Shown here: positions 1-7,659 of the stretch, in pieces
How the letters are laid out: each line of letters starts with the position of its first letter
Numbering within the stretch: the stretch's first letter is position 1
From: JAXLYE01 sp046351595
Lineage (GTDB): Bacteria > Myxococcota_A > Polyangia > Palsa-1104 > JAEUJZ01
Length of the DNA: 64,000 bases
Assembly: GCA_046351595.1 (NCBI GenBank)
Contig: JAXLYE010000013.1
Coordinates: 1-64,000 of the forward strand
Direction of reading: 5' to 3'
Position numbers and translations under genes: made by a program
Notes under the pieces: model-generated
Told to the model about the DNA's origin: nothing
Seen by the model: the letters and a program-made list of their open reading frames with translations, nothing else
The model's database searches: none

Positions 1-308
1 ATCACCGAGAAGCACTCCTGCATCTGCAGGACGAGCCGCCGCAGCTGCTCGCTCGTGCGCCCGCGATCCCCGGCCGGCACCTGCGACAGCAGCGAACCGA
101 ACTCGATCAGGTCGAGCCCCGCGGTGAAGTGCTTGCCCGTCGACGAGATGACCACCGCGCGGACGTCGGGGCGGCCGTCGATCTCGGCGAAGGCCGCGGC
201 CAGCTCGGCGAAGAACGCGGCGGTCATCGTGTTGCGCTGCGCGGGCCGGCAGAGCCGCAGGTGGGCGACGTGGTGCTCGGTGACAAGCTCGAAGGTGGTG
301 TAGGGCAT
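1..308 (-). CDS. Enoyl-CoA hydratase/isomerase (crotonase) family protein, partial
   Basis: This is the N-terminal 102 residues of a gene running off the left edge; the ATG is at 306-308. The segment GKHFTAGLDL (about residues 58-67) matches the crotonase oxyanion-hole pattern GxxFxAGxDL, and the preceding DVRAVVISS strand fits the fold. Crotonases hydrate or isomerise acyl-CoA thioesters in the cytosol, mostly in fatty-acid and aromatic degradation. The exact reaction cannot be told because the second catalytic region is outside the window. The gene diverges from the hydrolase at 489. Confidence 0.85.
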   Translation of the reverse strand, partial: MPYTTFELVTEHHVAHLRLCRPAQRNTMTAAFFAELAAAFAEIDGRPDVRAVVISSTGKHFTAGLDLIEFGSLLSQVPAGDRGRTSEQLRRLVLQMQECFSV

Positions 309-488
309 GGCTCCTCTTCTCGGACAGCACAGGTTGGCGGGGCGCGCGACGGCTCGGGTGAAGATATCGCGATCCGCCGCCGAGCGCGCGGTGCGTGACG
401 GCCCGTGCTGGCGCGCCCGGGCGTCGCGGCGGCGCAACCGCCTGGGCACGGCGGCGGACCGTCGCTAAAATGGCTGCGGAGGCAGACG

Positions 489-1448
489 ATGGGGGGCGCA
501 GCCGCTCGGTATCTGGCGGGGACGCTGCTGCTCGCAGCAGTCGCGATCGGAGCGGGGTCCGCGCGCGCGGCGCCGCCGGCTCCTGCCTCAGAGGGACGAT
601 CCGGCGTGCAGATCCTCCGCGCCATCGCCTATAAGCCGGGCAGCAGCAGCGACGCGCACACGCTCGATCTGTACCTGCCCGGGCCCGGTGCCGCGCAGCC
701 CCGCGAGCGCCCGCCGCTGTTCCTCTACATCCACGGCGGCGCCTGGGTCAGCGGCGACCGGCGCCAGTACGTGCGCCTGGGCGCCGGGCTGCTCGCGCAG
801 GGCGTCGCGGTCGCGGTGATCAACTATCGGCTCTCGGACGTCGGCAAGGATCCGCACCCGGCGCACGTGCAGGACGCGGCCGCGGCGGTGGCGTTCCTGC
901 GCAAGGAGGCGGCCCGCTACGGCTACGATCCCGAGCGCATCTTCGTCGGCGGGCACTCGGCGGGCGCGCACATCTCGGCGCTGCTCGCGTTCGCGCCCGG
1001 TTACCTGCAGGCGGTCGGCGAGAAGCCCGAGTCGCTGCGCGGCTTCGTCGGCATCGAGGGCATCTACGACCTGCCGGCGCTGGTCAAGCGCTGGCCGCAG
1101 TACCGCGAGGACTTCCTCGGACTGGCGTTCGGCAGCGACGAGCGCACCTGGGTCCAGGCGTCGCCGCAGCGGCTCTCGCTGCGCACGCCGCGCCCGTGGC
1201 TGCTCATCCACTCGCGCGAGGACGAGCTCGTCGACGAGCCGCAGAGCCGGCGCTTCGCCGACGCGCTGCAGGCCGCGGGCCTCCAGGCCGACTATGCGCT
1301 GCTCGCGCGCGGCTCGCACTTCGGCGTGCTGGCGCAGCTCGTCGAGCCGACCGACCCCGCGGGCCGGCAGCTCGTGCGCTTCCTGCATGCGCGGGCGAGC
1401 GAGCCCGTGGCACCGACCCCGCCCCCGCCCCCGAACCCGCGCCGCTGA
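489..1448 (+). CDS. Exported alpha/beta hydrolase (esterase-like)
   Basis: A 319-residue protein with an N-terminal signal sequence (hydrophobic run at about residues 8-24 ending in ARAAP). It carries HGGAW at residues 82-86 (oxyanion hole of the hormone-sensitive lipase/BD-FAE type), the nucleophile elbow GHSAG with Ser157, an acidic cluster EDELVDE near residue 245 that should supply Asp, and His277 in GSHFG. It probably hydrolyses carboxylic esters in the periplasm or outside the cell; the substrate is unknown. The ATG at 489 is chosen over upstream in-frame starts because it places the signal peptide at the N terminus. The C terminus is Pro-rich. Confidence 0.88.
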   Translation: MGGAAARYLAGTLLLAAVAIGAGSARAAPPAPASEGRSGVQILRAIAYKPGSSSDAHTLDLYLPGPGAAQPRERPPLFLYIHGGAWVSGDRRQYVRLGAGLLAQGVAVAVINYRLSDVGKDPHPAHVQDAAAAVAFLRKEAARYGYDPERIFVGGHSAGAHISALLAFAPGYLQAVGEKPESLRGFVGIEGIYDLPALVKRWPQYREDFLGLAFGSDERTWVQASPQRLSLRTPRPWLLIHSREDELVDEPQSRRFADALQAAGLQADYALLARGSHFGVLAQLVEPTDPAGRQLVRFLHARASEPVAPTPPPPPNPRR

Positions 1449-1469
1449 CCGCGCGAGCCCCGTCCCGCG

Positions 1470-1820
1470 CTACTTGCCGACGCCGAGCAGCTCGACCTCA
1501 AAGTGCAGCTCGGAGTTGGGCGGGATGAGTCCGTTGCCGACGCCCTGGGCGCCGTAGCCGAGCTGCGGCGGGATGACCAGCTTGCGCACGCCGCCGACCT
1601 TCATCGACAGCACGCCCTCGTCCCAGCCGCGGATGACCTGACCGACGCCGATGACGAACTGGAAGGGCTTGCCGCGATCGCGCGAGCTGTCAAACTTCTT
1701 GCCGTTGCTGAGCGTGCCCGTGTAGTGCACGGTGACGACCTGGCCCTTCTGCGGGCTCGCCCCGGTCCCGACCTTGTCGTCGCTGTACTTGAGGCCCGAG
1801 GGCGTGGTGGTGGTCTCCAT
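1470..1820 (-). CDS. FKBP-type peptidyl-prolyl cis-trans isomerase
   Basis: A 116-residue single-domain FKBP. The hallmark stretches VTVHYTGTLSNGKKFDSS (about residues 29-46), FVIGVGQVIRGWDEG (about 54-68) and IPPQLGYGAQG (about 83-93) are all present, so the active-site aromatic residues are kept. There is no signal peptide, so it acts in the cytosol, where such proteins speed proline isomerisation in folding proteins. The length is normal for a minimal FKBP. It lies 45 bp downstream of the amidohydrolase on the same strand and may be cotranscribed with it. Confidence 0.95.
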   Translation of the reverse strand: METTTTPSGLKYSDDKVGTGASPQKGQVVTVHYTGTLSNGKKFDSSRDRGKPFQFVIGVGQVIRGWDEGVLSMKVGGVRKLVIPPQLGYGAQGVGNGLIPPNSELHFEVELLGVGK

Positions 1821-1865
1821 CTCGATGCTTCCTCCGTGTGGTGGGGGCGGCCCGGGTCGCGGCGC

Positions 1866-3119
1866 CTACAGGTCGTCGGCCGACGGCACCGGGCCCTTCT
1901 CCTGCTTGGGCAGGGCCTTTTCCGCGAGCGTGATGCCGAGCAGCCGCTGCGCGTTCTTGTAGTAGATCTTCTCGAGCACGGCGTCGGGCAGGTTGACCCC
2001 CGAGATCGTCCAGCGGCCCTGGATCGGCGTCGGGCTGGGGATGTCCGTGTCCGAGGTCTCGAAGTAGCGCCACGTCGACTCGAAGAAGCGGTCGGCGTCG
2101 GCCTGCGTCGGCGGCGTCTGCCCCGTCGAGCCGAACATCAGCGCCGACTCCTTCCGGCCGATGCCGGTGTCGGTGCCGAACAGGATGCGGTCCTGGTACT
2201 TCAGGAAGAAGGCGCGCAGCTTCTCGGGCGAGTGGTTCGGATCGCTGCGGCCGATCTCGGGCAGGCGCGCCGCGGTGTCGATGTACAGGTTCGGCGCGCG
2301 GTCCAACAGCTGCGCCACGAGCTGCGGCTCCTCGGGCGCGTTGCCGAAGTGGACACCGATGAACGTGGTCTTGGGGTGGCGCAGCACGCGCCGCGAGAAC
2401 GCGTCGAACAGCTCGCGCCACGACGGCACCGTGCCCTTCTGGTGATCGGCCCAGAAGCTCCAGTCCGGGTGCGCCATGAGCTCCTCGTAGCGCTCGTTCT
2501 TCTCGTCGGGCTCGCGCCAGAAGGCCTGCGGATCGCCGACGTGGATGGCGATGGGCAGCCCGAGCTCGCCTGCCGTGTCGAACACCACGTCCAGGCCGGG
2601 ATCGTCGACGCGCAGCAGCTTGCCGTCGGGGCCGCGGATGCCCAGGCCCAGCCCCTTTGCGATCTTGATGCCGCGCGCGCCGGCGGCCTTGATCTTGGGC
2701 AGCTCGGCCGCGATGCGCGGTCCGTACTCCGGCACCGCCGCGTAGTACCAAGGCAGGTTCGCGAACACCGTCAGCCGGTGGTACGCGACCTCGGCGTCCC
2801 CGACCGCGTCCGTGAGCCCGGCCTCGGGCGGCGGCCCGGACAGGTTGACCGCGTGCACGATGCCGTAGCTCTCCAGCAGCCGCGCCGCGCGCAGCCCGGC
2901 GCCCAGCTGGATGTGCGTGTGGACGTCGATGCGCGGCAGGTCCTTGCGACGGAACGGCGGCTTGACCGCGGGCTGCGTGACTGCCCCCTGCGACGCCGCC
3001 TTCGACGGCACGGCCGCCTGCTGCCGGCTGCGGCAGCCCGACAGGGACCCGACGGCGACGACGGTCCCGAGGGACAAGGCGGCGAGCAGGGAGATCTGGG
3101 TCAGCGGTTGGGCGCGCAC
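1866..3119 (-). CDS. Amidohydrolase-family lipoprotein
   Basis: About 417 residues. The GTG at 3117-3119 is preferred over the GTG at 3137 because it gives a compact signal peptide ending in the lipobox GSLSGC. After a Ser/Ala linker comes an amidohydrolase-2 type barrel with the expected metal and active-site marks in order: VHTHI, IHVGD, GVHFGN and FGTDTG, the last supplying the terminal Asp. This family hydrolyses or decarboxylates small organic molecules using one metal ion; the substrate is not predictable. The lipobox predicts a periplasm-facing lipid-anchored enzyme, which is uncommon for the family. Confidence 0.82.
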   Translation of the reverse strand: MRAQPLTQISLLAALSLGTVVAVGSLSGCRSRQQAAVPSKAASQGAVTQPAVKPPFRRKDLPRIDVHTHIQLGAGLRAARLLESYGIVHAVNLSGPPPEAGLTDAVGDAEVAYHRLTVFANLPWYYAAVPEYGPRIAAELPKIKAAGARGIKIAKGLGLGIRGPDGKLLRVDDPGLDVVFDTAGELGLPIAIHVGDPQAFWREPDEKNERYEELMAHPDWSFWADHQKGTVPSWRELFDAFSRRVLRHPKTTFIGVHFGNAPEEPQLVAQLLDRAPNLYIDTAARLPEIGRSDPNHSPEKLRAFFLKYQDRILFGTDTGIGRKESALMFGSTGQTPPTQADADRFFESTWRYFETSDTDIPSPTPIQGRWTISGVNLPDAVLEKIYYKNAQRLLGITLAEKALPKQEKGPVPSADDL

Positions 3120-3240
3120 TGCCGGGCAGTCTACCACGCGCCCCGCAGGACCGGCCCCGAAGGACCGGTCGAGCCGAGGCGCGCAGCTTGAGAGAGATCG
3201 ACAGAAGGGAGGAGCGGGCGGTGGCTAGCGGCTCGACGAG

Positions 3241-5310
3241 CTACGGCGCGGGCGCTGCGGCCTCGGGCGCCTTGGCCGGCTCGGCGGCCTTGGGCTCGGC
3301 CTTGGTCGGCTCCGCGGCCTTGGGCTCGGCCTTGGCCGGCTCCGCGGCCTTGGGCTCGGCGGGCTCGGCGGGCTTGGGCGCCTCGACGGGCTTGGCCGGC
3401 TCGCTGCCCGACGGCGGCGGCGGCAGCGTCTTCTCGACGGGCGCGCTCTCGGTCGGCGGCGCGGCCTCACCCCCGCCGCTGCGCCCGCCCTTCTTCTTGC
3501 CGCCCTCCGCCTCGAGCGTGGCGTTGAGCGTCAGCACTTCCTTCTTGTTCTTCACGACGAACGTCGAGGCGTCGGTCACCGTCTGCTTCCACGGCAGGAA
3601 GCCGGCGCGCTTGACCTCGATCTCGTGCGTCTTGCCGGCCTCGAGCGGCGTGCCCTTGAGCGGCGTCTTGCCGACGCGGCTGCCGTCGATGAAGACCTCG
3701 GCGCCCTTGGGGTTCGAGAGCACCTCGACCAGGCGCGGCACCGCGGTCAGCTTGAACACCAGCGGCTTCGTCTCGTCGGGCTTGTTGCGCAGCCGCGGCA
3801 CGGCATCGGCGTGGCCGCGCAGCGTGATCTTGATGCGCGAGCCGACGTCCAGCCCCGGCACCCGCGTCGGCGTCGGGCCGTACTGCTTGCCCGCCACCTC
3901 GAGCATGGCGCCCGGCGGCTCGGTCACCACCTCGACGCCCTCGGCCGCGACCGGCTTGACCGGCACCTCGGTCGGCTCCGGCGGCTTGGTCTCCGTCGGG
4001 TTCGTCGGCGTCGGCGTGGTCGCGGTGGGGTTGGTCGGCGCGGTCGGCTCCGGCGGCTTGGTTTCCGTCGGCGGCGTCGGCGTCGTCACCACCGGCGTCG
4101 TGCCCGGCGTCTCGGTCGTGGCCTTCATGCGCGGCTGCACGAACATCACGTAGCCGAGCGCGCCCAGCACCACCAGCAGGACCAGGGCGCCGATGATCAG
4201 CCCCTTCGACGAGCCTCCGGACTGCGCCGGCGTCGAGAGGGGCCTGCTCGGCTGCGACGTGACCAGCTCGGCCGGCGGCGAGATCGCGGGGCCAGGCGGC
4301 GTCGGCGTCAGGCTCGGCATCGGCGTCGGGCCCGAGCTCGCGGCCGGCGGCGTCACCGGCTCGCTCGGCGCCGAGGCGGCGGCCACCGGCTCGGTCGGCT
4401 GGGTCTGCGCAACGCCGGGCCCCGTCGGGGTGCGCGCGCTGTCGGCGATGCGGGCCTGCTGCTCGTCGGGCGAGGCGGTCGGCGTCTTGGCCGACTCGGG
4501 CAGGCCGCTGGTCGCCGGCGTGGGCGCGGCCCCCGAGGTCTCGCGCTTGATCTCGACGGAGGGCCCGTCCTTGCCGGCGGGCGGCGGCACGAGCGGGCCG
4601 CGCGGCAGGCCGAAGCCCTGGCCGAGCAGCGTCTTGCCCAGCCCCGCCGGCGGCTTGATCGGCGTGATCGGCGCCATCGGCGCCATCGGCGCCATCTTTG
4701 GCGCTTCGCTCGCGGCGCCCATGGCCCGGCGGACCTCCTCGGGCAGCGGTTGTGGCACCGAGCGGGTCGGCTTGTCGTCGTCGACCACCGAGTTCATCGC
4801 CGACTGCTCGGCGAGGCGGTTCACCTGATCCGCGGCCATGGCGCGGGTCGGCTCGTCGCCGAAGCCGCCCTGATCGGGCGTGGCCTGGCTCGGCGGCGAC
4901 ACCGGATCGGGCAGCCCGGAGGCGGCGCGCAGCCCGGCGTCGTAGCGCGACTCGACCTGCCCCTCACCGCGCCGCTGCTTGTCGTCGAGGATCCGATCGA
5001 GCGTGCGCTGGCTGTCGGCGTTGAGCTTGTCGAAGCGGACGCCCATGCCCGGCGCGGCGTTCGCCTTGGCCTGCTCCTGCGTCCGGTTCCACACCACGGT
5101 CCCCTCGCCCGCGAGCAGCGGCGAGCCGTCCTGGAGCTGGAACTCGAACTTCAGCTGCGTCCCGACCGGCAGCGGCTCCTTCGTGCGGATGAAGATGCCA
5201 CCCTTGCTGACGTCGACAGAGTAGCGCTCGATGAACTGGTCGAGACTGCCGCTCTTGAACTTGATCTTTAGCGTGATGGGGTTCTTCGCTTTTGTTTCAG
5301 GCGTCGACAT
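3241..5310 (-). CDS. PilZ domain - transmembrane - PEGA repeat protein
   Basis: A 689-residue protein. Residues 1-110 resemble the PilZ-like domain common in myxobacteria (segments DVSKGGIFIRT, VGTQLKFEF, MGVRFDKL). The usual RxxxR c-di-GMP-binding motif is not obvious, so ligand binding is uncertain. A Pro/Ser/Thr-rich linker leads to one membrane helix near residues 370-391, then two PEGA domains (about 455-490 and 530-560, PPGAMLEV and PKGAEVFIDG) and a Lys/Ala/Pro/Glu-rich tail. The layout suggests a cytoplasmic sensing domain coupled to an envelope-binding domain. Related families occur with kinases and motility proteins; the role here is inferred. Confidence 0.8.
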   Translation of the reverse strand: MSTPETKAKNPITLKIKFKSGSLDQFIERYSVDVSKGGIFIRTKEPLPVGTQLKFEFQLQDGSPLLAGEGTVVWNRTQEQAKANAAPGMGVRFDKLNADSQRTLDRILDDKQRRGEGQVESRYDAGLRAASGLPDPVSPPSQATPDQGGFGDEPTRAMAADQVNRLAEQSAMNSVVDDDKPTRSVPQPLPEEVRRAMGAASEAPKMAPMAPMAPITPIKPPAGLGKTLLGQGFGLPRGPLVPPPAGKDGPSVEIKRETSGAAPTPATSGLPESAKTPTASPDEQQARIADSARTPTGPGVAQTQPTEPVAAASAPSEPVTPPAASSGPTPMPSLTPTPPGPAISPPAELVTSQPSRPLSTPAQSGGSSKGLIIGALVLLVVLGALGYVMFVQPRMKATTETPGTTPVVTTPTPPTETKPPEPTAPTNPTATTPTPTNPTETKPPEPTEVPVKPVAAEGVEVVTEPPGAMLEVAGKQYGPTPTRVPGLDVGSRIKITLRGHADAVPRLRNKPDETKPLVFKLTAVPRLVEVLSNPKGAEVFIDGSRVGKTPLKGTPLEAGKTHEIEVKRAGFLPWKQTVTDASTFVVKNKKEVLTLNATLEAEGGKKKGGRSGGGEAAPPTESAPVEKTLPPPPSGSEPAKPVEAPKPAEPAEPKAAEPAKAEPKAAEPTKAEPKAAEPAKAPEAAAPAP
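3250..3400 (-). repeat. Tandem 30-bp coding repeat (Ala/Glu/Pro/Lys tail)
   Basis: A roughly 30-bp unit encoding variants of AEPKAAEPTK is repeated about three to four times with few changes at the 3' end of the PilZ/PEGA gene. Such repeats expand and contract easily and are typical of periplasm- or wall-spanning linkers. Confidence 0.8.
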
Positions 5311-5502
5311 CGTCGCTCCCGCTCAATGGCTCGCTGAGGCCCCGCCCGGGCCTTGCCTGGCTGCTCTGGCTCCGGTGCGCCAACACCCCTGCACCTGTTG
5401 GTCTCGCGTACTCTGGAAGAGGTACGGACCGGTCAGGCTCTCAAGAGGGGGCCCCCCTGCCGGATACGGAACAAACTACTGAGATGGTGAGAAAACAATA
5501 TC

Positions 5503-7650
5503 ATGAGCCGCGTTTTTTCGCTGAAGGGCTTCTCAATTCCTCGGCTTTTTAGACGGAGGAGGCCGCCCGGGACGCAGCGCACGCTGCGGGCTGCTGCGGC
5601 GGCGGCCGTCGGGCTCGGTGCGTTCGGGTGGGTCTGGCTCGGTGCCGGGGACCTGACGCCTACCTCGATCCCTTCGGCAGGACCGCCCGGCCCGGACTCC
5701 GGATCCGCGGTTGTAGAAGTGGCCATAGAAGAGGAAGGGAACGGACGGAGTCACGGTCGCGCGCGGGTCATGAATCCGGAGCCGCGGTCCGCGGATAATG
5801 ACAAGGGCCTTGTGGGCGCAGGTGCGGGGTCTGCGCCTGCAGGGCCGGGCCTCCGTCTCACCGCCCGCAAGCCGTCTGGCGCCTGGGCGACCTGGGCGAG
5901 CTGGGGGCCGGGGGCCGCGCACGCCGCGAGCCGCGAGCCGCTCACCGGCCCTGGGGGCGCGGTCGCCGCGGATCACGAGCTCGCCTCGCGCGCCGGCGCC
6001 GAGATCCTGGCGCAGGGCGGCAACGCCGTCGATGCCGCGGTGGCGACGGCGCTGGCGCTCGGCGTGGTGCAGCCCGCGGGCTCGGGCCTGGGCGGCGGCG
6101 GCTTCCTCGTCGTGCGCAAGCCCGACGGTCAGAGCTACGCGCTCGACTTCCGCGAGGTCGCGCCGCGCGCCGCCCGCGCCGACATGTACATCGACAAGGT
6201 GACCGGCAAGGCCGTCGCCGAGCGCTCGCGGACCGGGGCGCTGGCGGTCGCGGTGCCGGGCGAGCCCGCGGGCTTCGCGCAGGCGCTCAAGGAGCACGGC
6301 AAGCTCGGCGCGACCCAGGTCATCGCCCCGGCGCTGCACCTGGCCCGCGACGGCTTCCCCGTCGGGGGTCACCTGGCCCGGGCGGCGGCGCAGGTCGTGC
6401 CCCGGCTGCCCGCGAACAGCTCGCTGCGGGAGCTGTTGGCGCCGGGCGGCGTGACGCTCGTGCGCGGCCAGGTGCTCAAGCGCCCGGAGCTGGCCGCGAC
6501 GCTCGAGCGCATCGAGCGCGAGGGCTTCCAGGCGTTCTACCGCACCGGCCCGGGCACGCTCGGCGACGAGATCGTGCGCGCGGTGCGCGAGGGCGGCGGC
6601 ATCCTGAGCGCCGCCGACCTGCAGGCCTACCGCCCCGTCGTGCGCACGCCGCTCGTCGGGCAGTACCGCGGCTACCAGCTCGTCACCATGCCGCCGCCAG
6701 CTGGCGGCGTGACCGCGCTGGAGACGCTGCAGATCTTGAACGCGCGGCCGCCGCTCACCGCCGGTCCCGGCTCGTCGGCGACGCTGCACGAGCTCATCGA
6801 GGCGTTCAAGCACGCCTTCGCCGACCGCGCGCGGCTGCTCGGCGACCCGGCGTTCGTGAAGATCCCGACGGCGGAGCTGACGAGCCTGGACTACGCGCGC
6901 GGCCGCGCCGCCACCATCCAGCCCGACCGCGTGCTGCCCGCCAAGGACTACGGCCGGCCCGCCGGCAACCAGCCGATCTCGCCGCCGCGCGATCACGGCA
7001 CCACGCACATCTGCGTGATCGACCGCGACGGCACCGTCGCCGCCCTGACCTCGACGGTGAACCTGTACTTCGGGGCGCAGCTGGTCGGCGGCAAGACCGG
7101 CGTCATCCTCAACGACGAGATGGACGACTTTGCCGCGCAGCCCGCCGCGCCCAACGCCTTCGGCCTCGTCGGTGAGGCCAACAACGCCGTGGCCCCGGGC
7201 AAGCGGCCCGCCTCGAGCATGACGCCGCTGATCGCGGTCGGCACCGACGGCACGCTGCTGTGCGCCGGCGGCTCGGGCGGGCCGACCATCGTCACCGGCG
7301 TGGTGCAGACCGTCGTCAACATCCTCGACTTCAAGATGGACGTCGAGGCCGCGGTCGGTGCGCCGCGCATCCACGCGCAGTACGTCCCCGACAACGTCCT
7401 CGTCGAGCCCGAGATCCCGGCCGACGTGCGCGCGGGCCTGGAGCGGCGCGGCCACAAGCTCTCGGTCCCGGGCGGCTCGCTCGGCACGTCGGTGCAGGTG
7501 GTGCTGCGCCGCCCCGGTGCCGCGCCCAAGGCCGCCCCGCTCGGCAACTCCGAGCTCGAGGCCGACCCCGCGCCCCCGCCGAGCAAGCCGCAGCCGACGT
7601 TCAGCGCCGCCTCGGATCCGCGCAAGGGCGGCCTGCCCGCCGTTCCCTGA
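5503..7650 (+). CDS. ggt: Gamma-glutamyltranspeptidase
   Basis: A 715-residue protein in the gamma-glutamyltransferase family, which cleaves the gamma-glutamyl bond of glutathione and related compounds and self-processes into two subunits. The family core begins near residue 147 (GGAVAADHELASRAGAEIL). The autoprocessing Thr lies in DHGTTHICVID (Thr500), followed by the expected small-subunit segments GVILNDEMDDF and PGKRPASSMTP. The N-terminal 145 residues hold an Arg-rich start, a hydrophobic helix and a low-complexity stretch, longer than usual, suggesting export with an extended leader. A start further downstream is possible. The Pro-rich tail after residue 670 is extra. Confidence 0.93.
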   Translation: MSRVFSLKGFSIPRLFRRRRPPGTQRTLRAAAAAAVGLGAFGWVWLGAGDLTPTSIPSAGPPGPDSGSAVVEVAIEEEGNGRSHGRARVMNPEPRSADNDKGLVGAGAGSAPAGPGLRLTARKPSGAWATWASWGPGAAHAASREPLTGPGGAVAADHELASRAGAEILAQGGNAVDAAVATALALGVVQPAGSGLGGGGFLVVRKPDGQSYALDFREVAPRAARADMYIDKVTGKAVAERSRTGALAVAVPGEPAGFAQALKEHGKLGATQVIAPALHLARDGFPVGGHLARAAAQVVPRLPANSSLRELLAPGGVTLVRGQVLKRPELAATLERIEREGFQAFYRTGPGTLGDEIVRAVREGGGILSAADLQAYRPVVRTPLVGQYRGYQLVTMPPPAGGVTALETLQILNARPPLTAGPGSSATLHELIEAFKHAFADRARLLGDPAFVKIPTAELTSLDYARGRAATIQPDRVLPAKDYGRPAGNQPISPPRDHGTTHICVIDRDGTVAALTSTVNLYFGAQLVGGKTGVILNDEMDDFAAQPAAPNAFGLVGEANNAVAPGKRPASSMTPLIAVGTDGTLLCAGGSGGPTIVTGVVQTVVNILDFKMDVEAAVGAPRIHAQYVPDNVLVEPEIPADVRAGLERRGHKLSVPGGSLGTSVQVVLRRPGAAPKAAPLGNSELEADPAPPPSKPQPTFSAASDPRKGGLPAVP

Positions 7651-7659
7651 AGCCGTCGC

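Noticed and set aside
588..1388. Long minus-strand open frame opposite the alpha/beta hydrolase
   Set aside because: It is an Arg/Ala/Leu-rich shadow caused by GC bias; the plus-strand frame has signal peptide and catalytic motifs.
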